Origin: Marinobacter zhanjiangensis | GTDB taxonomy: Bacteria > Pseudomonadota > Gammaproteobacteria > Pseudomonadales > Oleiphilaceae | Assembly: GCF_014651935.1 (NCBI RefSeq) | Contig: NZ_BMXV01000011.1 | Span: forward strand, 1 to 64,000 | Length of the DNA: 64,000 nucleotides | Reading direction: 5' to 3' | In this document: in pieces, positions 8,834 to 20,500 of the stretch | Layout: each line of letters begins with the position of its first letter | Position numbering within the stretch: the first letter of the stretch is position 1 | Made by a program: the position numbers and the translations under genes | The notes under the pieces: generated by a model | Databases searched by the model: none | What the model was told of the DNA's origin: nothing | What the model saw: only the letters and a program-made list of their open reading frames with translations

Positions 8834-9781
8834 TTATCCCAGACGACGCTCGATGGCATCCATGAGCTGGCCCGCAATATCGATGCCGAACGCCGCATCC
8901 AGCTCCCTGACGCAGGTAGGGCTGGTGACATTGATTTCCGTGAGATAGTCGCCGATCACGTCGATGCCGACAAAGATCAGATTCTTCTCTTTCAGCACCG
9001 GCGCTACCCGGTCGCAGATTTCCCGGTCACGGGCGGTCAATTCGCGACCCTCACCACGCCCGCCGGCCGCCAGGTTGCCCCGGTTCTCGCCCACGGATGG
9101 AATACGGGCCAGGGCGTAGGGCACCGGCTCACCCTCGATCAGCAGAATGCGCTTGTCGCCCTCGGTGATCTCGGGGATGTACTTCTGCGCCATGCACTGG
9201 TGCTGACCGTCGTTGGTCAGCGTCTCGATAATCACACCCAGATTGAAGTCGTTCTCGCGGATCCTGAAGATGGACTTGCCGCCCATACCGTCCACCGGCT
9301 TCATGATGACGTCGCCATGCTCCCGGTAGAATTCACGCAGGCGATCGGCGGAGCGGGTTACCAGCAGGGGCGGCGTGCAGTCCTCGAACTGGGTGGCAAA
9401 CAGCTTCTCGTTGCAGTCCCGCAGCGCCTGGGTGGGGTTGACCACCAGGGCACCCTGGCGTTCGGCGGCTTCCAGGATGTGGGTACACATCAGGAACTCC
9501 CGGTCCACCGGGGGGTCCTTGCGCATCAGGATGGCGTCCAGATCGCCGAGTGCGACGTCCGACTCCCGGCCGAAGGTGTACCAGTCCCGGGGATCCATAC
9601 GCACATCGAGGTCGCGAACCCGTGCCCGCGCCTGACCACCTTTCATGTACAGGTCCGGCAGCTCCATGTATTCAATCTCCCAGCCCCGCTGCCGGGCCGC
9701 CCAAAGCATGGCCAGGGAGGTATCCTTCTTGAAATGAAGGTCCTGGACCGGATCCATTACCACGCCGATTCTGAGAGCCAT
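8834..9781 (-). CDS. gshB: Glutathione synthetase
   Basis: A 315-residue ATP-grasp ligase that joins gamma-glutamylcysteine and glycine. It begins with the family-typical LRIGVVMDPVQDLHFKKDTSLAMLWAA region, has the ATP-grasp central segment MKPVDGMGGKSIFRI, and ends with the metal-binding EINVTSPTCVREL. It is the first gene of the minus-strand operon gshB-tonB3-yqgE-ruvX-pyrR-pyrB-pyrC', 320 bp from divergent pilG. Cytosolic. Confidence 0.95.
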   Translation of the reverse strand: MALRIGVVMDPVQDLHFKKDTSLAMLWAARQRGWEIEYMELPDLYMKGGQARARVRDLDVRMDPRDWYTFGRESDVALGDLDAILMRKDPPVDREFLMCTHILEAAERQGALVVNPTQALRDCNEKLFATQFEDCTPPLLVTRSADRLREFYREHGDVIMKPVDGMGGKSIFRIRENDFNLGVIIETLTNDGQHQCMAQKYIPEITEGDKRILLIEGEPVPYALARIPSVGENRGNLAAGGRGEGRELTARDREICDRVAPVLKEKNLIFVGIDVIGDYLTEINVTSPTCVRELDAAFGIDIAGQLMDAIERRLG

Positions 9782-10100
9782 CGAGCCTCCCGATCAATTG
9801 ATGAAAAACAGGAACCCGTCTACAGAGCATGCCTGTTAAACGGTGCTATGCTGAGCAAGAGATGTTATTGCACCCGGCGCCGGAATGCACCCGCCTTTGG
9901 CGCCGCCGCGGCCAGGCGCCAAAAAACTGTCGCGTCAGTGGACGCAAACTGTGCGCGTGTACAATACGTCACAATCTAAAACTTTGTTGCCGGTCACGAA
10001 TAACCTATAAATGGAGAGGCTTGATAGAACACCCCTGGTTTGTGTGTTAAAAAGCAACTCTCTGAATACCGACACCCGCAGAGCGCAAGGCAGTTGCACA
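9782..10100. promoter_or_regulatory. Divergent gshB / pilG intergenic region
   Basis: 319 bp without a credible gene. On the plus strand TTGTTG (9984-9989) and TATAAA (10006-10011) are spaced by 16 bp and could drive the pil-chp operon. A second -10-like TACAAT lies at 9960-9965. The assignment is by eye only. Short open frames here have Cys/Arg-rich, non-protein-like translations. Confidence 0.35.
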
Positions 10101-10493
10101 ATGGACGACAACTTCGAGAATCTGAAAATCATGGTGATTGACGATAGCAAGACCATTCGTCGCACCGCAGAGACGCTGCTCAAAAAAGTGGGCTGCGAGG
10201 TAATCACCGCGACCGACGGATTTGACGCGCTCGCCAAGATAGCCGACTCCCATCCCGACATCATATTCGTGGACATCATGATGCCACGCCTGGATGGCTA
10301 TCAGACCTGCGCCCTCATCAAGAACAATTCCGACTTCCGCAAGACGCCAGTCATCATGCTGTCGAGCAAGGACGGACTGTTTGACAAGGCCAAGGGGCGT
10401 ATTGTCGGGTCAGACCAGTACCTGACCAAACCATTCAGCAAGGACGAGCTGCTAAACACGATTCGCCAGTATGTTCCCCAGGCGGAACAGTAA
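10101..10493 (+). CDS. pilG: Twitching motility response regulator PilG
   Basis: A 130-residue stand-alone CheY-like receiver. Acidic pocket DD (VIDDSK) near residue 14, phosphoacceptor Asp in FVDIMMPR, and the conserved Lys in YLTKPFS. In P. aeruginosa PilG takes phosphate from ChpA and promotes pilus extension and cAMP signalling. The start at ATG 10101 gives the family length; upstream in-frame sequence is unrelated. First gene of the pilGHIJK-chpABC unit. Confidence 0.95.
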   Translation: MDDNFENLKIMVIDDSKTIRRTAETLLKKVGCEVITATDGFDALAKIADSHPDIIFVDIMMPRLDGYQTCALIKNNSDFRKTPVIMLSSKDGLFDKAKGRIVGSDQYLTKPFSKDELLNTIRQYVPQAEQ

Positions 10494-10526
10494 GTTCGTT
10501 CCATAAAGAGAACCATTGAGGATAAC

Positions 10527-10889
10527 ATGGCCCGTATTCTGATCGTTGACGACTCCCCCACCGAACTCAAGAAGATCTCCACCCTGCTGGAGAAACACAA
10601 GCACGAGGTGCTGACAGCCGACAACGGCGCCGACGGCGTTGCCATGGCCCGGGCCGAAAACCCGGACCTGGTCCTGATGGACGTTGTCATGCCCGGACTG
10701 AATGGCTTCCAGGCCACCCGGCAGCTGACTCGCGCGCCTGAAACCGCCTCTATCCCGGTGGTCATCGTCACCACCAAGGACCAGGAAACCGACCGTGTCT
10801 GGGGCACCCGTCAGGGCGCCAAGGGTTATCTGGTCAAACCGGTCAACGAGAACGACCTGATCAGCACCATCGACAGCCTCGTTTCCTGA
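10527..10889 (+). CDS. pilH: Twitching motility response regulator PilH
   Basis: A 120-residue single receiver domain: acidic VDDS near residues 7-10, phosphoacceptor in VLMDVVMPG, conserved Thr/Ser in IVTTKD and Lys in YLVKPV. PilH is the second CheY of the Chp system and is thought to act as a phosphate sink or to promote retraction. It lies 33 bp after pilG with an AGAGAACC/GAGG-rich leader. Confidence 0.95.
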   Translation: MARILIVDDSPTELKKISTLLEKHKHEVLTADNGADGVAMARAENPDLVLMDVVMPGLNGFQATRQLTRAPETASIPVVIVTTKDQETDRVWGTRQGAKGYLVKPVNENDLISTIDSLVS

Positions 10890-10909
10890 TTCCGTCCCGT
10901 GGAGTAAGC

Positions 10910-11455
10910 ATGTCTGCCCAGGCCGCCCCCTTTGCCGTACTGACGGATATTGCCCGGCGAAGCCGGTCTCTGGCTGCCGGCCTGCCGGAACAGCAGCAGG
11001 CCGTCGCCCTCTGGAACGGCATCGGCTTCATGCTCGCCGGCCAGCGCTTCGTCGCCCCCATGGGCGAAGTCGTGGAAATCCTTCATGTGCCTCGTTACAC
11101 CCATGTGCCGGGGGTTCGTCCGTTCATGCTGGGCGTGGCCAACGTGCGTGGCCGGCTGCTGCCACTGATCGACCTGGCCCAGTTTCTCGGCCTGCCACGT
11201 GGTGCCCGCAGTAACCGGGATCGCCGTATCCTGGTGGTCGAACAGGACGACATCTTTACCGGTCTGGTGGTCGACGACGTGGCGGGCATGCAGTACTTCG
11301 CCGAAGACAGCTTTCAGGCTCATCCGGGTGAGGTGCATGAGGCGGTCCAGCCGTTCGTACAGGGCGGCTACGTCCGTGATGAGGAAACGTGGAACGTGTT
11401 CTCAACTTTTGCGCTGATCGATGATGAGCGCTTTCTGGATGTGTCACAGTGGTAA
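10910..11455 (+). CDS. pilI: CheW-like adaptor PilI
   Basis: A 181-residue CheW domain protein that links the receptor PilJ to the kinase ChpA. The core shows FMLAGQRFVAPMGEVVEIL, then the typical GVANVRGRLLPLIDLAQFLG and ILVVEQDDIFTGLVVDDVAGM. Position between pilH and pilJ matches the Pseudomonas order. Cytosolic at the pole. Confidence 0.95.
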   Translation: MSAQAAPFAVLTDIARRSRSLAAGLPEQQQAVALWNGIGFMLAGQRFVAPMGEVVEILHVPRYTHVPGVRPFMLGVANVRGRLLPLIDLAQFLGLPRGARSNRDRRILVVEQDDIFTGLVVDDVAGMQYFAEDSFQAHPGEVHEAVQPFVQGGYVRDEETWNVFSTFALIDDERFLDVSQW

Positions 11456-11537
11456 TGTTTACGGCCGTGCCGGCATCGCTGGCCGACTTACCCTCTGAAA
11501 CCTATTTGCCAAAAAGAAGAGAGGCCGGGAGCCAAAG

Positions 11538-13616
11538 ATGAAAAACAAAGCCGGAAGATTCAGCATGGGACAGGGCGCCAACAAGCTTGTTGCCGGCCTG
11601 ATCGCAACGCTGATCGCACTTACCGTGCTGCTCGTTGTGGTTCTGTTCATCGTCAACCAGAACAGCCAGAACGATCAGGAATATATCGCTTACGCCGGTG
11701 AACTGCGGGTGCTCTCCCAGGAGATCACCAGTAACGCCACCGAAGCTGCTGACGGTAACGCGGAAGCGTTCGACCAGCTGCAAAGCAGCCGCAACGAGTT
11801 TTCCCAGCTGTGGGGCTACATTCTGGAAGGCAACCCGGAAACCGGCCTCCCGGCCAGTAAACTGGCTGCCCGGAGTGAGGTTCAGCCCTACTGGAATACC
11901 GTCCGCGACAACGCCGACCGTATCGTGAACACCCGCGAGGACGTGCTCGCCCTGCACGAAGTTGCGAGCCGGCTCAACGATACCATTCCCAACCTGCAGC
12001 GGGACTACCGGGATATCGTAACGGTACTGCTGGACAACGGCGCACCGGCCCAGCAAGTGGCCCTGGCCCAACGTCAGTCCCTGCTGGCGGAACGTATCGC
12101 CAGGGCGGTCAACAGCGTACTGTCCGGTGACGAGGACGCGGTAGTGGCGGCTGACCGGTTCGGTCGCGATGCCACCGAATTCGGGCGCATTCTTCAGGGA
12201 CAACTGGAAGGCAACCCGGCCCAGGACATCTCCCGCATCGACATCGAGGAAGCCCGTTACGGCCTGGAAGCCATCGAGGAACAATTCCAGTTCGTTTCCC
12301 AGAACATTGATGCCATCCTCAACGCCTCGCCCTACCTCAAGCGCGTTCGTGAAGCATCCAACAGCATTTTCCAGAACTCGCAGGTGCTGCTGCAGGAAAT
12401 TTCCGCCCTGGCCAACAGCTTTGCCGGCCAGGCCGACTCACGGATTATCAGCCCGCTGCTGGCCTACCTGATCCTGGCCCTGATGGTGGCCACCGTTGTT
12501 GCCATCGGTGTGGTGCTCTACCGGGCCGCCCAGGAACGTCTGGCCCAGACCCAGGCCCAGAACGAGCAGAACCAGAACGCGATCCTGCGACTGCTGGACG
12601 AACTGGCCGACCTGGCCGATGGTGACCTGACCACGGAGGCCACGGTTACCGAGGACTTCACCGGTGCCATCGCCGACTCCATCAACTACGCTATCGACCA
12701 GATGCGTGGCCTGGTACAGGCCATCCGGGGTACGGCAGTACGGGTTGCCTCCGCGGCCCAGGAATCCCAGTCCACGGCCATGCAGCTGGCCGACGCCTCC
12801 GAGCACCAGGCCCAGGAAATCGCCGGCGCCTCGGCAGCGGTGAACGAGATGGCGGTATCCATCGACCAGGTATCCTCCAACGCCGCCGAATCCACCGCCG
12901 TTGCGGAGCGCTCGGTTGCCATCGCCAAGAAAGGCGCGGAAGTGGTACAGAACACCATCCGCGGCATGGACAACATCCGTGAACAGATCCAGGAAACGTC
13001 CAAACGGATCAAGCGTCTGGGTGAATCGTCCCAGGAAATCGGCGATATCGTATCGCTGATCAACGACATCGCCGACCAGACCAACATCCTGTCCCTGAAC
13101 GCCGCCATCCAGGCCTCCATGGCCGGTGACGCGGGCCGGGGCTTCGCGGTAGTTGCCGACGAGGTTCAGCGCCTGGCGGAGCGCTCCTCCGCAGCGACCA
13201 AGCAGATCGAGGCGCTGGTCAAGACGATCCAGTCGGATACCAACGAAGCGGTTATCTCCATGGAACACACCACCGCCGAGGTAGTGCGTGGTGCCCGCCT
13301 GGCGCAGGACGCCGGTGTCGCCCTGGAGGAAATCGAAAACGTATCCATGAGTCTGGCGGAACTGATCCAGAACATCTCCAACGCGGCACGCCAGCAGGCG
13401 TCTTCGGCAGCCCACATTTCCAACACCATGAACGTCATCCAGGAAATCACCTCGCAGACATCCTCCGGTACCAACGCCACCGCGCGGTCGATCGGAAACC
13501 TGGCAGAGATGGCTTCCGAATTGCGGTCTTCCGTTGCCGGCTTCACCCTGCCGGAGGAAGACGCTACCGACACCATGGAGAACGAGGAAGACAGCAACGT
13601 TCCGGTGGTCAGCTGA
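11538..13616 (+). CDS. pilJ: Type IV pilus chemoreceptor PilJ
   Basis: A 692-residue methyl-accepting protein. The N-terminal membrane helix (KLVAGLIATLIALTVLLVVVL, about 15-37) is followed by a large PilJ-type periplasmic region (about 38-300) with two four-helix modules, a second membrane helix near 305-330, a HAMP-like stretch, and the cytoplasmic signalling hairpin with DIADQTNILSLNAAIQA and AVVADEVQRLAERS. In the Pseudomonas model it senses pilin during surface contact. The GC-rich coding bias matches its neighbours. Confidence 0.95.
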   Translation: MKNKAGRFSMGQGANKLVAGLIATLIALTVLLVVVLFIVNQNSQNDQEYIAYAGELRVLSQEITSNATEAADGNAEAFDQLQSSRNEFSQLWGYILEGNPETGLPASKLAARSEVQPYWNTVRDNADRIVNTREDVLALHEVASRLNDTIPNLQRDYRDIVTVLLDNGAPAQQVALAQRQSLLAERIARAVNSVLSGDEDAVVAADRFGRDATEFGRILQGQLEGNPAQDISRIDIEEARYGLEAIEEQFQFVSQNIDAILNASPYLKRVREASNSIFQNSQVLLQEISALANSFAGQADSRIISPLLAYLILALMVATVVAIGVVLYRAAQERLAQTQAQNEQNQNAILRLLDELADLADGDLTTEATVTEDFTGAIADSINYAIDQMRGLVQAIRGTAVRVASAAQESQSTAMQLADASEHQAQEIAGASAAVNEMAVSIDQVSSNAAESTAVAERSVAIAKKGAEVVQNTIRGMDNIREQIQETSKRIKRLGESSQEIGDIVSLINDIADQTNILSLNAAIQASMAGDAGRGFAVVADEVQRLAERSSAATKQIEALVKTIQSDTNEAVISMEHTTAEVVRGARLAQDAGVALEEIENVSMSLAELIQNISNAARQQASSAAHISNTMNVIQEITSQTSSGTNATARSIGNLAEMASELRSSVAGFTLPEEDATDTMENEEDSNVPVVS

Positions 13617-13644
13617 CCACCGTTGCCTGGGGCGATGACGGTTT

Positions 13645-14544
13645 ATGTCTGAAACACCCCGCAACCTGTCACCCGGCTCCGGAACCTGGGCGCTGCGCCC
13701 GCTTCCCGATATGGACGAGGCGCAGTTCCACCAGTGGAAAACACTGCTGGAACACCGGACCGGCATGGCCCTGGCACCTGAACGCAAGTCTTTCCTGGAA
13801 ACCAACATCGGGATCCGCATGCGTGAAATCGGATGCGGCAGTTTCCAGGCCTATTACGAAAAGATCGTGGCAGGACCGGAAGCCGTGGTGGAGTGGGCCA
13901 CTCTGGTGGACCGCCTTACCGTTCAGGAAACCCGCTTCTTCCGGGATGCGGATGCCTTCCGGCTGGTGTCTGACTATGTCATGACGCGGCCAAGGGAGCA
14001 GCTGCGCCGGCGTCCGCTGGAGGCCTGGAGCGTGGGTTGCTCCACCGGTGAGGAGGCCTACACCCTGGCCATCCTGCTGAACGAAAGCATGGAGCAGCTC
14101 GGGCTGCCCCCGCTGTATGGAGTCACCGGTTCTGACATCAGCAAGCCGGCTCTGGAGAAGGCGCAGAAGGGGTTATTCAATCCCCGCCGCCTGAACGGCA
14201 TGGATGACAGTCTCCGACAGCGGTATTTCCGGGCAGGCGCCCGTAACAGTGCAGAAATTGCAGAGGGAATTCGTGAACGTGTCTGTTTCACCCGGCTCAA
14301 TGTGCTGGACCTGAAACGGGCCCCCATGCAGGGGATGAACATTATCTTCTGCCAGAATCTGCTGATTTACTTCCGCCGCTGGCGCCGGCGGGAAATCATC
14401 AGCCGACTGGCAGGCTATCTGGCTCCCGGCGGCCTGCTGGTGCTGGGCCAGGGTGAGATCACCGGCTGGCACCCACCTGGAATGCAGCGGGTTCCCTCGG
14501 AACATGTGCTGGCGTGGATACGCCGCCAGTCAGACGACGAATAA
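13645..14544 (+). CDS. pilK: CheR-type methyltransferase PilK
   Basis: A 299-residue SAM-dependent methyltransferase predicted to methylate glutamates of PilJ. An alpha-helical N-terminal CheR domain is followed by TVQETRFFRD and the SAM-binding WSVGCSTGEEAYTLAI, with a later IIFCQNLLIYF motif typical of CheR. It ends 12 bp before the chpA start, so the two are probably coupled. Confidence 0.93.
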   Translation: MSETPRNLSPGSGTWALRPLPDMDEAQFHQWKTLLEHRTGMALAPERKSFLETNIGIRMREIGCGSFQAYYEKIVAGPEAVVEWATLVDRLTVQETRFFRDADAFRLVSDYVMTRPREQLRRRPLEAWSVGCSTGEEAYTLAILLNESMEQLGLPPLYGVTGSDISKPALEKAQKGLFNPRRLNGMDDSLRQRYFRAGARNSAEIAEGIRERVCFTRLNVLDLKRAPMQGMNIIFCQNLLIYFRRWRRREIISRLAGYLAPGGLLVLGQGEITGWHPPGMQRVPSEHVLAWIRRQSDDE

Positions 14545-14555
14545 CCGGAGTGGTT

Positions 14556-17500
14556 ATGGGCAACAACCATGACAGCATCGCCCTGGACTGGGTTCGCGGC
14601 GAAATAGAACAAACTCTGATACAGGGCCAGCAGGCGCTGGAAGCCTACGTCGAGAACCGCGACGATACGGCCCGCCTGCGTTTCTGTCTGAACTACCTGC
14701 ACCAGGTCAACGGTACCCTGCAGATGGTGGAGCTGCAGGGCGCTGCCCTGCTCACCGAAGAAATGGAAAAGCTTACCCAGAGCGTGCTCAAGGAGCAGGT
14801 GGACAACCCGGAACAGGCCGTCGACATCCTGATGGAGGCAATGCTGCGCCTGCCCCGCTACCTGGAAGGCCTGCGCTCCAGCAACGACGACCTGCCCCTG
14901 ACCCTGCTGCCGCTGCTCAACGACCTGCGCGCCGCTCGCGGTGAAGGCCTGCTGTCTGATCTGTCCCTGTTCCGGCCCGACATGACCGAGGCCCGTTTCG
15001 AGGCCTCCCCGCGGGTTGCCCGCCTGCTGCAGGACCCGAAAATCCTGACCAATGTGGCCAAACTGGGCAAGATGTTCCATCGGGCGGTGGAGAGCACCCG
15101 GCCCGGCAGCGACAACAGCACCCATTACGACAACCTGCAGAAAGTCATCCAGCGTCTGGTCAAGCTATGCACCGGCACTCCCCGGGAAGAGCTCTGGCGC
15201 GCCGCCGGCGGCTTTATCGAAAGCCTGCAGCAGGAGATCAATGACCTCGCCCCGGCCACCCGCACACTGCTGCAGGACCTGGACGACGAGATTGACCGCC
15301 TCACCCGCGAGCCCAACGACATCCTGCGTCAGCCGGTACCGGAAACCCTGTTCCGCAATCTGCTTTATTACGTGGCACAGGCCAGGGAAGCCGGCTCGCC
15401 GTACATTACCGACCTGCGCGATCGCTATGGTCTGGACCAGGCTCTGCCCGGTGACGAGGCTGACGAAACCGGCGCTGGACCCGGTCGTGAAGCCATCCAG
15501 TCGGTTGTTCTCGCCCTGAACGAGGAAGTGGCGAGACTGAAAGACCAGCTGGACCTGTTTGTCCGTGACCAGAGTCGCCAGAACCAGGATCTGGAGGAGT
15601 TGCTGCCCGGCCTGAGGCAGGTTGCCAATACCCTGGCGGTAATTGGCCTTGGCAACCCCCGGCGCATCATCGGCGAGCAGATTGAAACGGTTGAACGCCT
15701 GCTGGCGCAGAGTGAAACCGCCGATGACGGCACCCTGCTGGATATCGCCGGGGCACTACTGTATGTGGAGGCGACGCTTTCCGGACTGGACCGGGACAAA
15801 CACCTGAACCGGGGCGAGACCGGGGCCGACACCGCTTCCGATGACGCCGGCCCCGGCGCCCAGGAGCTTGGTGATGCCCATACCGCCCTGTTACGGGAAT
15901 CCCGCAATGCCCTGGAACAGGTCAAGAGCGCGGTCGTCAATTTCATCGCCTCACAGTGGGATCCCCGGGAAATCGAGCATGTCCCCGAGATGCTCGCCAG
16001 CATTGAGGGCGGCCTGAAAGTTATCCCCCTGAAGCGGCCGGCCGACATCCTCGACGCCGCCCGCGACTATATCCAGCAGGTATTGCTGGAGCGCAAGCGC
16101 ATCCCGGACTGGAAACAACTGGACACCCTGGCGGACACCATCACCAGTGTCGAGTACTACATGGAGCGCCTGGCCGACGGCATCTCCGATAACGAATCGG
16201 TACTGCGGGTGGCCGAGGAAAGCCTGCGCAGCCTCGGATTCCCTCCCGGCGAGGAACCCACCTGGGTGGAAGACCAACCGGCTGGCGAACCCGCGGCGAC
16301 AGCCACCGAAGAGGCCCCGCTGGAGGCCCCGGAACAGAGCGCCAAGAGTTCCGACATGGATCTGGTGGACGACGAAATCCTGGAGATCTTTGTCGAGGAA
16401 GCCGGCGAAGTCATGGAGACCATCCACAACTGGTATCCCCGGCTGCGCCAGAACCACGACGACCGGGAAGCACTCACCGAAGTCCGCCGCGCCTACCATA
16501 CCCTCAAGGGCAGCGGTCGTCTGGTGGGCGCCACCAGCATCGGCGAGCTGGCCTGGTCCATCGAAAACCTGCTCAACCGGGTGCTCGACCAGACGCTGAG
16601 GCCCGGTGAGGACCTGTTCCAGCTGGTGGACGAGGTGAACAACCGCCTGCCGGGGCTGATCGACGAGTTCCGTACCGGCCACGCCACCGGCGATGTGACC
16701 GCTCTGATCGAGCAGGCGGAAGCCATGGCCAATACCCGCAAGACCGGGCAGGATGACAGTGCCGTCGGGGAATCCGACGCGGAAACCGGAACAGAGGTCG
16801 CCGACGGTGCCGAACCGGACCAGGCGGAAGCTCCCGCCGAAGAAGCTGCCAAGGCAACACCTTTCGAGGACGAGGATGATCTGATCGATGATGAGATCAT
16901 CGAGATCTTCGTGGAAGAAGCCGGCGAAGTACTGGGCACCGTCAATGAATACCTGCCCATGCTGCTGCGTCAGTACGATGACCGCAGTGCCCTGGCGGAA
17001 GTACGCCGCGCCTTTCATACCCTCAAGGGCAGTGGGCGTATGGTCGGTGCCAGTGTCGTGGGTGAGCTGGCCTGGTCCGTCGAGAATATGCTGAACCGGG
17101 TCATTGATGGCACGGTGTTCATGAATGACGACATCGCCACGCTGCTGCGGGATGTGGCCGACACCATTCCGGCCCTGGTTGCCGACTTTGAGGCCCGCCG
17201 GCCAGCCTCGACAGACACCACCGCGCTGGAGCACCGGGCCAACGCTCTGGCCAATGGCGAAATCCCGGATACCCGGGAGATGCCGGCCGCAGAAGCACAG
17301 GATGAGACCGTCGAGCCGGCGGATACTGAAACCCCGGAAACGCCGGAACAGCCATCGATCGCTGACGAGCTTGCCGAGACCAACCTTGATGAAGAGGATC
17401 TGGTCGACCCGATTCTGGTGGAGATCTTTGAAAGTGAGGCCCGCACGCACCTGGCGGCACTGGAAGAGTTTCTGGAGGACGCCGGCGACCGCAGCAGCGT

Positions 17501-20500
17501 CACCTACACCGATGCCGTCTCGCGGGCACTTCATACCCTCAAGGGCAGCGCCAACACCGCCGCCATCGAGCCCATTGCCCGGGTAGTCACGCCGCTGGAG
17601 CAGTTCGTCAAGCAGGCTCGCGCCGAGAACCGCCGTGCCGATGCCGAGGTTATCGACCTGATTCACCAGTGCTGTGAGTTCCTCAAGTCCGGGCTCGACC
17701 AGCTCCACAGCACGCCCCAGCAGCCACTGGACGGCACCGAAGCCTACCTCGAACAACTGGCAGACGTGTCTGCCCGCACCCTGGGGCGCCGCGACCATGA
17801 TGATCCGCAAGCCGCCGGCAGTCAGGACCAGCAGCTGGTCAGCCTGTTCCTCAGTGACGGGCTCGACGTACTGCTGGATGCCGACCGCATCGTGTCCGAG
17901 TGGGCGGAAGATCCCGCCAGGACCGACGACATGGATCGGCTCTCCCATGAGCTTGAACAACTGACCAGTGGCGCACGGGAAGCCGGTCTGGTGGATGTGG
18001 CCGAACTCACCGGCGCACTGGCCGGGGTTTATCACAACGCCCTGCCCCACACCGAAGGACCCGATGAGTGGTTCATGGAAACCGTGCAATCGGCCCATGA
18101 GCACCTGATCAACCTGATGGATCAGGTCGCTGCCGGCCTTGCCACCAAACCCGACCACACCCTGCAAAGCGAGCTGCAGCTACTGGCAGACTCCCTCTCC
18201 ACAACCGACGACCTGGCCGAAGATGTCGAATATGACAGTTACCCGCTGCCGACGGCAGAGGTGGACGAGGAGCAGGCCACAACCACGGCGGACGAGTCTG
18301 ACGACGAGGTGGACGACGAACTGGCGGCCATCTTCCTGGAAGAAGCCGAAGATCTGATCGCCAGCACCGCCGATGCCCTGGAATCCTGGCAGGCGCGCCC
18401 GGACAACAGTGAACTGCTGCGCCTGCTGCAGCGGGATTTGCACACCCTCAAGGGAGGCGCACGCCTCGCCGAAATCCATGCCATTGGCAACCTGGCCCAT
18501 GAGATGGAGAACCTGTTCGAAGGCCTGGCGGAACACCGCCTGGGTGTGACCGGGGAACTGTCCGACCTCCTGTTCAGCTGCCATGACCGTCTCGCCAGCA
18601 TGGTGGACGCGCTCGCCAACGGCGAACCACCGCGACCCGCGCAGGATCTGGAAGCTGATATCCGCCATTATATGGGCACCGCCAGTGGCAGCCGGCCGGT
18701 CACCGATGTAAACCAGGAATCCGATGCCACATCGGAGACAGATACCGAGGCCCCGGACGCAGAACCCGACCAGCCTGTCGATGAACCGGACGCTGCCGAA
18801 GAGGAAACCCGCGAAGACACCAATCAGGAGATCGGTGAAGAGTTCAGTGAAGAGGCACCGGACACAGAGGCGTCCGACGCCGTTGAGTACGAGCCGATCG
18901 AAGGCAGCGAAGAGGCCAATCTGGAAGACGCCCGCACCGAGTCGGACGATGAGGACCTGTCCGGGCTGGATGTCAGCGATCTCGAGAATGAGCTGGAGCA
19001 GCTCCATGAAGACATTGGCGAGGTTCCGGACGAACCTGCTGCCGACAGCACCGGCGACACGGCCGAAGCCGGCCAAACCGGTACCGGCGCCGAGCCGGAG
19101 GAAACCGCCCGGACCTTCGACCTGTCACACCTTGACCCGGATCTTGTCGCCATCTTCCTGGAGGAAGCCTACGACCTGGTCAACTCCACCGGCAGTGCCC
19201 TGCACAGCTGGAGTGAAAACCCCGACGACACCACCCTGGCCGGCGAGCTCCAGCGGGATGTACACACCCTCAAGGGCAGCGCCCGCATGGCCGGCGTTGA
19301 TCCCATCGCCGACCTGACCCACGTACTCGAGGATCTGTTCGAGCGGGTCGCTGACGGTCGCATCAGTGCCAACCAGAACATGTTGAACCTGCTGTTCGCC
19401 TGCCATGACCGGCTGGCCAACATGGTGGACGAGGTGGCCACCTCCCGTCCCTGCGCACCCGCCACGGAACTGATCAGCCGGGTTCGTGCCATCATCGACG
19501 GCAAGCCAGACCCGACCGGAAGCGATACGACCACGGCAACAGCGGACGACGACCAATATACGCCGGCCGCAGAAAGTTCACCCGAGGACGTCGATACCGC
19601 AGACACCGATGAAGACGATACCGGCCCGGAACTGAGTGCCGACGAAATTACCGGCATGTTCCTGGAAGAAGGCCTGGACATCTGCGAAACCATTGAAGAA
19701 AGCCTGGTTCAGTGGCGTGAAGACCCTGAGCAGCTCAGTGGTATTACCCAGCTGCAGCAGGAACTGCATACCCTCAAGGGCGGTGCCCGCCTGGCGGATA
19801 TCGATGCCGTGGCTGACCTTGCCGAGGCCTGGTCCGACGGCCTGGGGCCACTGCTGGAAGGTTCCGGCAACCAGCCCCTGGTGCTGTCCCTGAGTGAGCG
19901 GGCCAACGAAGGCCTGCGGACCATGCTCAGCGAGCTGGAGGAAGGCAACCGGCCACAGCCCGATAACGGCCTGCTACGGTTGCTGCGGGAAGCGGCCAGC
20001 CACCGGGACGAGTCCGCCGACCAGGCTGCGGAAGAAACCACCGCAGCCGACGAGGATGAACCGGATACCGAAGTACTGGAAATTTTCCTGGAAGAAGCCC
20101 AGGAAATTCTCGACCAGCTGGAGCAACTGCTGGCGGACTGGTACCAGGAGCCCGAGAGCCAGCACTTCAGCAATGAAGCCCAGCGCGCGTTGCACACCCT
20201 CAAGGGCGGCGCACGCCTGTCAAAACAACCGAAGCTCGGGGACCTGGCCCACGATTTTGAAACCCTGCTCACCGATCTGGGCGAGCAGGCGCCGACGCCG
20301 GATGACTGGAAGAAGATCACCCGGCACCACGATGGCCTGATTGCCTCGGTTGGCGAGGTTCGCCAGTCGTTCGATCACTACCTGGCCGGCCAGGCCCCCA
20401 CGGAGGCCGAAACACCGCCAGCGAAACAGCCCGCCGAGACGGCCGAAAAAGCCGGCGACCAGCCCCCTGCCAGGCAGGAGTCTGCCAGCAAGGCGCCGCA

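Noticed and set aside
9829..10050. A 73-codon frame before pilG
   Set aside because: Cys/Arg-rich translation, no start signal, and it covers the likely promoter.
15951..18167. A 738-codon frame opposite chpA
   Set aside because: Antisense to the repeated Hpt domains; the repeats of chpA give a repeated but meaningless reverse translation.
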